Positions 15,771 through 22,867 of a stretch of 42,200 nucleotides of DNA are shown here, in pieces. The stretch comes from Rhodanobacteraceae bacterium (lineage in GTDB: Bacteria; Pseudomonadota; Gammaproteobacteria; Xanthomonadales; Rhodanobacteraceae). Numbering within the stretch: position 1 is the first letter of the stretch; each line of letters starts with the position of its first letter. The translations under genes and the position numbers were made by a program. Under the pieces are notes generated by a model. It saw only the letters and a program-made list of their open reading frames with translations. It was not told the DNA's origin and searched no databases. Location: positions 1 through 42,200 of the forward strand of contig JAJPHA010000043.1 of assembly GCA_021325475.1 (NCBI GenBank), in the 5' to 3' direction.

Positions 15771-18581
15771 ATGAGCCGGGTCGAGCGGCTGAAGGAGTTG
15801 TTCGACGCTGCGGTGGCGCAGCCGCCGGCGGCGCGCGATGCGTTCCTCGAACGCGCCTGCGGCACGGATGCGGCCTTGCGCGCCGAGCTCGAGGCGCTCA
15901 TCGCCTGCGACGCCGGCACGCTCGCGCCGAGCGCGGCCGACCCGCTCGCCGCGCGCGTGGCGGCCGCGGCGGCGGCGCAATTCGATGCGACCGCGCCCTG
16001 GCTCGGTCGGCGGATCGGCAACTACCGCATCGTCGGCGAGCTCGGCCAGGGCGGCATGGGCAGCGTGTATCTGGCCGAGCGCGCCGACCGCGAGTACCAG
16101 GCGCGGGTCGCGATCAAGCTGATCCGCGGTTTTCCCACCCAGGCCGCGCTCGAGCGCCTGCGCCGCGAGCGCCAGGTGCTGGCCGGGCTCGTGCACCCGA
16201 ACATCGCGCGCCTGCTCGATGGCGGCACCACGCCGGAAGGCCAGCCCTACCTCGTCATGGAATACGTGGAGGGCCGGCCGCTCATGCAATGGTGGGCCGA
16301 ACGCCGGCCGCCGCTGGCGCTGCGGCTGCGGCTGTTCCAGCAGCTGTGCCTGGCCGTGCACCACGCCCACCAGAACCTGATCGTGCACCGCGATCTGAAA
16401 CCCGGCAACGTGCTGGTGCGCGCCGACGACACGCCGGTGCTGCTCGACTTCGGCATCGCCAAGCTGATCGCGCCGGAGGCGGACGGCGAGCGCGCGACCG
16501 AACTGCGCGCGTTCACCCCGGACTACGCCAGCCCCGAGCAGGTGAGCGGCGGGCCGGTGACGACGGCGAGCGACGTCTACGCGCTCGGTCTCATTTTATA
16601 CGAGTTGCTTTGTGGAAAACCGTACAAATCCGGCGGCCGGACCACGAGCTGGCGCGCATCGCGCCCGGCGCGGGTGGCAGAGGCTGCCGACGCGCCGTGG
16701 CTGCGCGCCGAGGCGGCGGCGATCGGCGGCGATCTCGAGCACGTCGTGCGCCGTGCGCTGGCCGAGGAGCCGGCGCGCCGCTACAGCTCGGCCGCGGCGC
16801 TGGCCGCCGACATCGACCGCCATTTCGCCGGCCTGCCGCTGGAGGCCGGTCCCGATCGGCTCGGTTATCGCCTGGCCAAGTTCGTGCGTCGCCACCGGCT
16901 CGGCGTCGCCGCGGCGGCGTTGGCGCTCGTCGGCATCGTCGCCGCGGCCGGATGGCTGGCGCGGGAACGCGCGCGCGCCGTGCGCGCCGAGCGGCGCGCC
17001 GAGACCGAGGCGCGCACCGCCAATCGCGTCACCGAATTCCTGCTGCAATTGTTCCGGAACGCCGATCCGGAGACCGCACGCGGCCGCGAGGTCAGCGCGC
17101 GCGAGCTGCTCGATCGCGGCGGCGGCGAGCTCGCCCGCAACGCGCTCGACGATGCGCCGGCGGTGCGCGCGCGGCTGCTCGCGGCGCTCGGCGAGATCTA
17201 CGGTGACATCGGCCTGCCGGCGCGCAGCGTCGAACTGCTCGACGAGGCCGCACGCCTGACGCCGGCGGCCGCACCGCTCGAGCGCGCACGCGTGCTGCAC
17301 CTGTTGTGCAAGGCCCGGCACGACGTCTCCGACTTCGCCGCGGCGCGCGCGGCGTGCGAGGCAAGCCTGGCGCTGCACGAGGCGAACCTGCCGCCGGGTC
17401 ACCTCGACATCGCCCATGCCGAGAACCAGCTCGGCCTGGTCGATCAGGCGCAGGGCCGCTACGCCGAGGCCGAACGCCGCTATCGCGCCGCGCTCGCCGT
17501 GTTCCGCGCGGCCGGCGAGGCGCATCGCGACGATGCCGCCTCGACCACGCACAATCTCGGCTTTCTCGCCGCGCAGCGCGGCGATTGGGAGACGGCGCGG
17601 CGCGAATACGCCGCCGCGCTCGCCGAAAAGCGCGCGCTCTATGGCGATGCCCATCCGCGCACGCTCAATTCGCTGAACGGCCTGGCGCAGGCCGAACAGG
17701 CGCTCGGCGATCTCGTCGCCGCGCGCGCCACCTTCGAGCAGGTGCTGGCGCTGCGCATCCGCGTGCACGGCGCCGACAGCGTGCCGACCGCGCACGCGCG
17801 CAACGATCTGGCCAACGTGCTGCAGGATCTCGGCGACTACGCCGAGGCCGAGCGTCAGTACCGCGCGGCGCTCGATCTGCATCGCCGATTGCAGCCGCAA
17901 GACTCGCTGGATGCGGCCACGACCGCGAACAATCTGGCGACGCTGCTGGAGGATCGCGGCGACCTCGTCGCGGCGCGGGGCTGGTTCGAACAGTCGCTGG
18001 CGGTGCGCCGGAGCAAGTTCGCCGCCGGCCATCCGGCGCTCGCGCGCGCCGAGCACAATCTCGCGCGCTGTCTGATCGAGCTCGGCGAGATCGCCGCGGC
18101 GAAGCCGCTGCTGGACGCGGCGCGCGCGGCCCGGCGCGCGGCGCCGTCCGAGGATGCGCAGCGTTTCGACAGCGAATTGCTCGCCGCCGAATGGCAGCTC
18201 GCCAACGGACAGGTCGAGGCGGCCGCGACGACCTTGGCGGCGCTCACGCCGCCCGACGGGCGCGGCAACTATCGCCGGCGCGCGCGCTACGCCGACGCGC
18301 AGGCGCACCTGGCGGCGGCGCGCAACGATTGGCCGGCCGCGCGCACGGCCGAACGGCGCGCGCTCGACGAACTGCGCACGCTGCTGCCGGAGACGCATCC
18401 GCTCTGCGCGCGCGCGGAGCTCGCGCTGGCGCGCTACGCCCACGCCGCGCACGACGAGGCCGCGGCGGGCGATGCATTGCGCCGCGCCCTGCCGGTGCTG
18501 CGTGCGGCGCTGGTCGAGCGCGCCGCGGATCGGGTCGCCGCGGAACGGCTGGCGGCGACGCTGAAGCTCGCCACCGAATGA
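15771..18581 (+). CDS. Membrane-anchored Ser/Thr protein kinase with C-terminal TPR region (kinase 1)
   Basis: The protein has 936 residues. A Hanks-type kinase domain (about 85-350) has the glycine loop G-Q-G-G-M-G-S-V-Y (92-100), Lys116, H-R-D (206-208), D-F-G (226-228) and S-P-E in place of A-P-E (254-256). All catalytic residues are present. One transmembrane helix (about 377-397) is followed by a long, presumably periplasmic, TPR region (about 450-900). It lies 9 nt after the ECF sigma gene and probably phosphorylates it, with the TPR part sensing an envelope signal; that is inferred from ECF43 systems. The patch 16591-16626 has AT-rich rare codons including TTA. The C-terminus is convergent with prmA. 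Confidence 0.92.
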   Translation: MSRVERLKELFDAAVAQPPAARDAFLERACGTDAALRAELEALIACDAGTLAPSAADPLAARVAAAAAAQFDATAPWLGRRIGNYRIVGELGQGGMGSVYLAERADREYQARVAIKLIRGFPTQAALERLRRERQVLAGLVHPNIARLLDGGTTPEGQPYLVMEYVEGRPLMQWWAERRPPLALRLRLFQQLCLAVHHAHQNLIVHRDLKPGNVLVRADDTPVLLDFGIAKLIAPEADGERATELRAFTPDYASPEQVSGGPVTTASDVYALGLILYELLCGKPYKSGGRTTSWRASRPARVAEAADAPWLRAEAAAIGGDLEHVVRRALAEEPARRYSSAAALAADIDRHFAGLPLEAGPDRLGYRLAKFVRRHRLGVAAAALALVGIVAAAGWLARERARAVRAERRAETEARTANRVTEFLLQLFRNADPETARGREVSARELLDRGGGELARNALDDAPAVRARLLAALGEIYGDIGLPARSVELLDEAARLTPAAAPLERARVLHLLCKARHDVSDFAAARAACEASLALHEANLPPGHLDIAHAENQLGLVDQAQGRYAEAERRYRAALAVFRAAGEAHRDDAASTTHNLGFLAAQRGDWETARREYAAALAEKRALYGDAHPRTLNSLNGLAQAEQALGDLVAARATFEQVLALRIRVHGADSVPTAHARNDLANVLQDLGDYAEAERQYRAALDLHRRLQPQDSLDAATTANNLATLLEDRGDLVAARGWFEQSLAVRRSKFAAGHPALARAEHNLARCLIELGEIAAAKPLLDAARAARRAAPSEDAQRFDSELLAAEWQLANGQVEAAATTLAALTPPDGRGNYRRRARYADAQAHLAAARNDWPAARTAERRALDELRTLLPETHPLCARAELALARYAHAAHDEAAAGDALRRALPVLRAALVERAADRVAAERLAATLKLATE

Positions 18582-18587
18582 TGCGAT

Positions 18588-19496
18588 TCACGCCGTCGCG
18601 CGGCGCCGGCCGGTGAGGCGCACCCAGCCGTCGCGTTCGGCGACGGCGAAATCCTCGAATTCTTCGGCATAGCATGCGCGCACCTCGTCGGCCTGCCCGG
18701 CGAGAATGCCGGACAGCGCGATCGCGCCACCGGGCGCGAGGCAGCGCGCGAACCGCGGCGCCAGCGCGCACAGCGGTTCGGCGAGGATGTTGGCGACGAG
18801 GACGGTCGCGGTGATTTGTGGAAATTGCTGCGGTGTATACAATTCCAGTCGTTCCGAAACGCCGTTGCGTGCGGCGTTGTCGCGGCTGGCGGTGAGCGCC
18901 TGGACGTCGTGGTCCACGCCGACCACGCGCGCGGCGCCGAGCGCCAGCGCGGCGAGCGCGAGCACGCCGGAACCGCAGCCGTAGTCGATCAGCGTGCGGC
19001 CGGCGAGGTCGGCCGCGTCCAGCCATTCCAGACACAGCGCGGTGGTCGGGTGCGTGCCGGTGCCGAACGCGAGCCCGGGGTCGAGCCGCACCACCGCGGC
19101 CGCGCCGAGCTCCGGCGGCGGCTCGATGGTCCACGGGTAGATCCACAGCCGCCGTCCGAAGCGCAACGGCTGGAACCGGTCGAGCCAGACGCGCGTCCAG
19201 TCCCGATCGGCAACCTCGCGAAAGCGGAGCTGCTCCGGCGCGAGCGTCGGCACGAGCTCGACGAGCGCGTGCACGAGACCGCTGCGGTCGATGTCGGCAT
19301 CGAACAGCGCATCGAGCACGAGCTCGTTCCACAGCGGCGTCTCGCCGAGGCCCGGCTCGAAGATCGCGCGTTCGTCGGGCGTGTCGGCGCGCGCGTCCTG
19401 CAGCGTGAGGCACAGCGCGCCGAGCTCCTCGAGCGCGCGCTCGACCTCGGCCTGCTGTTCGGCGCGCAGTGTCAGGGAGAGTTCGAGCCAGGGCAT
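18588..19496 (-). CDS. prmA: Ribosomal protein L11 methyltransferase
   Basis: The protein has 302 residues. It has an N-terminal substrate-recognition domain (1-60), then G-L-A-F-G-T-G-T-H-P-T-T (141-152) and the SAM-binding D-Y-G-C-G-S-G-V-L-A (171-180), both typical of PrmA, which trimethylates L11 at several positions. It follows accC on the same strand, as in pseudomonads and xanthomonads, but 235 bp of mostly heptamer repeats separate them. The codons for L-E-L-Y-T-P-Q-Q-F-P-Q-I (18811-18855) form a local AT-rich patch that contains TTGTGGAAA on the plus strand. Confidence 0.95.
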   Translation of the reverse strand: MPWLELSLTLRAEQQAEVERALEELGALCLTLQDARADTPDERAIFEPGLGETPLWNELVLDALFDADIDRSGLVHALVELVPTLAPEQLRFREVADRDWTRVWLDRFQPLRFGRRLWIYPWTIEPPPELGAAAVVRLDPGLAFGTGTHPTTALCLEWLDAADLAGRTLIDYGCGSGVLALAALALGAARVVGVDHDVQALTASRDNAARNGVSERLELYTPQQFPQITATVLVANILAEPLCALAPRFARCLAPGGAIALSGILAGQADEVRACYAEEFEDFAVAERDGWVRLTGRRRATA

Positions 19497-19510
19497 TTTG
19501 GGGTGGGCGG

Positions 19511-19738
19511 GAGGTGGGGAGTGGGGAGTGGGGAGTGGGGAGTGGAAAAAAGCTGTATAGCCCTCGGCCCTCGGCCCTCAGCCCTCAGCCCTCAGCCCTC
19601 GGCCCTCAGCCCTCGGCCCTCAGCCCTCATCCCTCGGCCCTCATCCCTCGGCCCTCATCCCTCGGCCCTCATCCCTCGGCCCTCATCCCTCGGCCCTCAT
19701 CCCTCGGCCCTCATCCCTCGGCCCTCGGCCCTCAGCCC
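19511..19738. repeat. Large heptanucleotide tandem array between accC and prmA
   Basis: (GTGGGGA)4-5 at about 19513-19545 is followed by the linker GTGGAAAAAAGCTGTATAG. Then come 25 consecutive 7-bp units CCCTC[GG/AG/AT] without a single indel (19561-19735). From 19624 to 19721 the units alternate CCCTCAT and CCCTCGG, so this part is a 14-bp higher-order repeat. The accC TGA stop (19734-19732) is made by the last unit. The plus strand carries a four-run GGGG motif and the minus strand many GGG runs with 4-nt loops, both fitting G-quadruplex rules. Confidence 0.95.
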
Positions 19739-21099
19739 AACGCCATCGCCTTGTCCCGCGCTGCGACGATGCGCTTCTCCAGATAGTGGATGTTCTGGCC
19801 GCCCTGCTGGAAGCCGCCGTCGGCGAGGATGCGCTGCTGCAGCGGGATGTTGGTCTTGATGCCCTCGATCACCAGCTCGCCGAGCGCGATGCGCATGCGC
19901 GCGATCGCCGTGGCGCGATCGCGGCCGTGCACGATCAGCTTGCCGATCATGGAATCGTAGTTCGGCGGGATGCGATAGCCGGCATACAGGTGCGTATCCA
20001 TGCGCACGCCCGGACCTCCGGCGGGATGGAAGCCCTTGACCGTGCCGGGCGAGGGCAGGAAGGTATCCGGATCCTCGGCATTGATCCGGCATTCGATGGC
20101 GTGACCGCTCAGGCGGATGTCGGACTGGCGGAGGGAAAGCTTCTCGCCGGCGGCGATCAGCAACTGCTCGCGCACCAGATCGACGCCGGTGACGAGCTCG
20201 GTCACCGGATGCTCGACCTGGATGCGTGTGTTCATCTCGATGAAGTAGAAGCGGCCGTTCTCGTACAGGAATTCGAAGGTACCGGCGCCGCGATAGCCGA
20301 TGCGCAGGCAGGCCTCGACGCAGACGCGGCCGATCTCGGCGCGCTGTTCGGGCGTGATGCCGGGCGCCGGCGCCTCCTCGACGACTTTCTGGTGGCGGCG
20401 CTGCATCGAGCAGTCGCGTTCGCCGAGATGGATCGCGTTGCCCTGGCCGTCGGCGAGCACCTGGATCTCGATGTGGCGCGGATTCTCCAGGAACTTCTCC
20501 ATGTAGACCTGATCGTTGCCGAACGCGGCCTTGGCTTCGGACTTGGTCATCTGCACGGCGTTGTTGAGGTGCGCCTCGGTGTGCACCACGCGCATGCCGC
20601 GACCGCCGCCGCCGCCGGCGGCCTTGATGATCACCGGATAGCCGATGTCGCGGGCGATGCGCGCGTTCTCCGCCGGGTCCTCGCCGAGCGGCTCGCCCGA
20701 ACCCGGCACGCACGGCACGCCGGCGGCCTTCATCGCCTTGATCGCCTCGACCTTGTCGCCCATCAGCCGGATCACCTCCGGGGTCGGGCCGATGAAGATG
20801 AAGCCGGACTGCTCCACGCGCTCGGCGAAGTCGGCGTTCTCGGACAGGAAACCGTAGCCCGGATGGATCGCCTGCGCGTCGGTGACCTCCGCCGCGGCGA
20901 TGATTGCGGGGATGTTGAGATAGCTCTCCGCCGCCGGCGCCGGGCCGATGCACACCGATTCGTCGGCCATGCCGACGTGCTTGAGATTGCGGTCGACGGT
21001 GGAGTGCACCGCCACGGTCTTGATGCCGAGCGTGTGGCAGGCGCGCAGCACGCGCAGCGCGATTTCGCCGCGGTTGGCGATTACAACTTTATCTAGCAT
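19732..21099 (-). CDS. accC: Acetyl-CoA carboxylase biotin carboxylase subunit
   Basis: The 455-residue ATP-grasp protein begins [14 protein letters not shown]. It has the ATP loop [12 protein letters not shown] and the catalytic region [14 protein letters not shown], all diagnostic of AccC, which carboxylates biotin on AccB. It lies downstream of accB in the same operon, separated by 108 bp that include a short heptamer tract. The C-terminal residues A-M-A-L-G-stop read into the adjoining heptamer array, so the repeat has fixed the end of the protein; AccC C-termini vary in length and this is unlikely to harm function. Confidence 0.97.
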   Translation of the reverse strand: MLDKVVIANRGEIALRVLRACHTLGIKTVAVHSTVDRNLKHVGMADESVCIGPAPAAESYLNIPAIIAAAEVTDAQAIHPGYGFLSENADFAERVEQSGFIFIGPTPEVIRLMGDKVEAIKAMKAAGVPCVPGSGEPLGEDPAENARIARDIGYPVIIKAAGGGGGRGMRVVHTEAHLNNAVQMTKSEAKAAFGNDQVYMEKFLENPRHIEIQVLADGQGNAIHLGERDCSMQRRHQKVVEEAPAPGITPEQRAEIGRVCVEACLRIGYRGAGTFEFLYENGRFYFIEMNTRIQVEHPVTELVTGVDLVREQLLIAAGEKLSLRQSDIRLSGHAIECRINAEDPDTFLPSPGTVKGFHPAGGPGVRMDTHLYAGYRIPPNYDSMIGKLIVHGRDRATAIARMRIALGELVIEGIKTNIPLQQRILADGGFQQGGQNIHYLEKRIVAARDKAMALG

Positions 21100-21137
21100 G
21101 AGATGCTTTCGCTGTTGTCATTGGCGCTGATGCAGAT

Positions 21138-21207
21138 CATGTGAGCGGTCAGCGGTGAGCGGTCAGCGGCGAGAGCGTTTCCCGCTCACCGCTCACCGTT
21201 CAGCCGC
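21138..21207. repeat. Short heptamer tract between accB and accC
   Basis: The plus strand reads GAGCGGT/CAGCGGT words, a GCGAGAGCGTTTCC linker, then CTCACCG/CTCACCG/TTCAGCC words. The two arms are near-complementary and could form a hairpin. The accB stop codon at 21208-21210 adjoins it. Confidence 0.75.
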
Positions 21208-21678
21208 TCACCCAATAACGAACAACGGCTCGTCGAACTCCACCGGCTGGCCGTTGCTCGCCAGGACGGCGACCACCGTGCCGGCGACGTCGGCTTCGAT
21301 CTGGTTGAACATCTTCATCGCCTCGATGATGCCGAGCGTGTCGCCGACCTTGACCTGCTGGCCCACGGCGACGAACGGCGGCGCTTCGGGATTGGGCGAG
21401 GCGTAGAAGGTGCCGACCATCGGCGCGCGCACCACGTGGCCGGGCGGCAGCTCGCGGCCGCCGGGCGCGGCGGGCTCCGCGGGCGCGGCGGCGGTCGCCG
21501 GCGCGGCGCGCGGCGGTTCGATCGCCACGTGGGTGACCGGCGGCGCGGCCGGCGCGGCGAACCCGCCCTTCGGCACGCGGCTCAGCCGCACCGATTCCTC
21601 GCCTTCGCGGATTTCGAGCTCGGCGAGATTGGATTCTTCCAGGATGTCGATGAGCTTCTTGATCTTGCGCAAATCCAT
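21208..21678 (-). CDS. accB: Acetyl-CoA carboxylase biotin carboxyl carrier protein
   Basis: The 156-residue protein starts [14 protein letters not shown] Pro/Ala-rich flexible linker (about 38-80) and a biotinyl domain follow, with E-A-M-K-M (119-123; biotin attaches to Lys122) and the thumb-like P-M-V-G-T-F-Y. BCCP carries carboxybiotin between AccC and AccAD. It follows aroQ by 36 nt and precedes accC, the usual aroQ-accB-accC order. Confidence 0.97.
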   Translation of the reverse strand: MDLRKIKKLIDILEESNLAELEIREGEESVRLSRVPKGGFAAPAAPPVTHVAIEPPRAAPATAAAPAEPAAPGGRELPPGHVVRAPMVGTFYASPNPEAPPFVAVGQQVKVGDTLGIIEAMKMFNQIEADVAGTVVAVLASNGQPVEFDEPLFVIG

Positions 21679-21714
21679 GGACGGATCCTCGGATACGACG
21701 AAACGGAAACGGGG

Positions 21715-22161
21715 TCAGGTGGCGCGCGCGAGCCGCGCCAGCGCGGCGTCCAGCGCGAGCCGGTAACTGTCCGGGCCGAACCCGGCGATCACGCCGACGG
21801 CGAGATCGGAGAAATACGAGTGCCGCCGGAACGCCTCGCGTGCGTGCACGTTGGACAGATGCACTTCGATGAACGGGATGCCGACGGCGGCGAGCGCATC
21901 GCGCAGCGCGATGCTGGTATGGGTGAAGGCGCCCGGATTGAACAGAACGAAGGCGGTGCCGTCGTCGCGCGCGGCGTGGATGCGCTCGATCAGCGCATGT
22001 TCGGCGTTGGATTGGAAACTGGTCAGCGCGTAGCCGGCCTTGCCCGCGATCTCGGCGAGCAGGACGTCGATGTCGGCGAGCCGGGTGCGGCCGTAGATCT
22101 CCGGCTCGCGCTCGCCGAGCAGATTGAGGTTCGGTCCGTGCAGGACGAGAATCTTGGCCAC
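21715..22161 (-). CDS. aroQ: Type II 3-dehydroquinate dehydratase
   Basis: The 148-residue protein starts at a GTG (22161) with AGGGGA about 10 nt upstream. An in-frame reading further upstream has no similarity, so the GTG is preferred. The family motif (V/M)[19 protein letters not shown] is complete, with the catalytic tyrosine in E-I-Y-G, then Q-S-N-A-E-H and N-P-G-A-F-T-H-T-S. The enzyme converts 3-dehydroquinate to 3-dehydroshikimate. It is the first gene of the aroQ-accB-accC cluster and starts 155 nt after the tlpA-like stop. Confidence 0.95.
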   Translation of the reverse strand: MAKILVLHGPNLNLLGEREPEIYGRTRLADIDVLLAEIAGKAGYALTSFQSNAEHALIERIHAARDDGTAFVLFNPGAFTHTSIALRDALAAVGIPFIEVHLSNVHAREAFRRHSYFSDLAVGVIAGFGPDSYRLALDAALARLARAT

Positions 22162-22315
22162 GAATGCGCATCCCCTGCGGACCCAACGGCCCGGCAAGGC
22201 GGCGAAGTCTGCGCCTTGGAACCGGATTTGTCCAGCGCGATCTACCCAAGATCGCCGAAGTTTGCCGATGTTCGTCGGGTCACGATGGGGCCCGATCGCC
22301 TGGGCAAAGCCGCGG

Positions 22316-22867
22316 CTACAGATGCGGCTTGATCCAATCGGCAAGGCCGCTGGCGGAAAAACTGCCGGCGCGCTGGGCGATCAGCTTGCCGTCGCGGCCG
22401 ATCAGCACGCTGTAGGGCAGGACGCTGCGGGTGTCGCCGAAGACCAGCGAGGGATTGGCCGCCTCCTCGCCGCCGATCAGGATCGGATAACGCACCGGGT
22501 TGTGCTCGAGGTATTCGCGCACCGCGCCGGCATCGTCGATGGCGATGCCGATCACCTCCAGGCCGTCCTGGGCGTAGCGGCCGCGCAGGCGGTCGAGCAG
22601 CGGCATTTCCTCGCGGCAGGGTTCGCACCAGGTCGCCCAGAAGTTGACCAGCACCAGCTTGCCGTCCCACTCGCTCAGGCGGTGCGGCGCGCCGTCGATG
22701 TCGGGCAAGGCGAGGTCCGCACGCGCATCGCCCGGACGCAGCACGGCGATCCCGGCCGGGACCGGCCGCTCGGGCGGCTGGTCGAGGCGGCTGCCGACCA
22801 AGAGGCCGAGACCGGCGCCGAGCACGGCGACCAGCACGATCAGCAGATGGCCGCCGCGGCCGGGCAT
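22316..22867 (-). CDS. TlpA/ResA-family periplasmic thiol-disulfide oxidoreductase
   Basis: The protein has 183 residues. An N-terminal membrane anchor (about 8-26) precedes a thioredoxin fold with W-C-E-P-C (80-84) and the cis-proline region L-P-Y-S-V-L-I. Such proteins reduce periplasmic disulfides, for instance in cytochrome c maturation, and draw electrons from DsbD. Its ATG shares one base with the dsbD stop (TGATG, 22869-22865), so the two are translationally coupled, which fits DsbD as the electron donor. The exact substrate is unknown. Confidence 0.93.
   Translation of the reverse strand: MPGRGGHLLIVLVAVLGAGLGLLVGSRLDQPPERPVPAGIAVLRPGDARADLALPDIDGAPHRLSEWDGKLVLVNFWATWCEPCREEMPLLDRLRGRYAQDGLEVIGIAIDDAGAVREYLEHNPVRYPILIGGEEAANPSLVFGDTRSVLPYSVLIGRDGKLIAQRAGSFSASGLADWIKPHL

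Noticed and set aside
16609..16618. TGTGGAAAA words in kinase 1, prmA and purD as DnaA boxes
   Set aside because: Each differs from TGTGGATAA by at least one core base, they are isolated and lie inside coding frames; no cluster or AT-rich unwinding region suggests an origin.
19561..19735. CRISPR-like array
   Set aside because: The unit is 7 bp with no spacers and no cas genes; it is a simple tandem repeat.
19469..19786. Open frames across the heptamer tracts (A-L-S-P-Q-P-S peptide repeats)
   Set aside because: A 7-bp unit gives the same heptapeptide in every frame; such frames occur at all tracts and lack starts with ribosome-binding sites.
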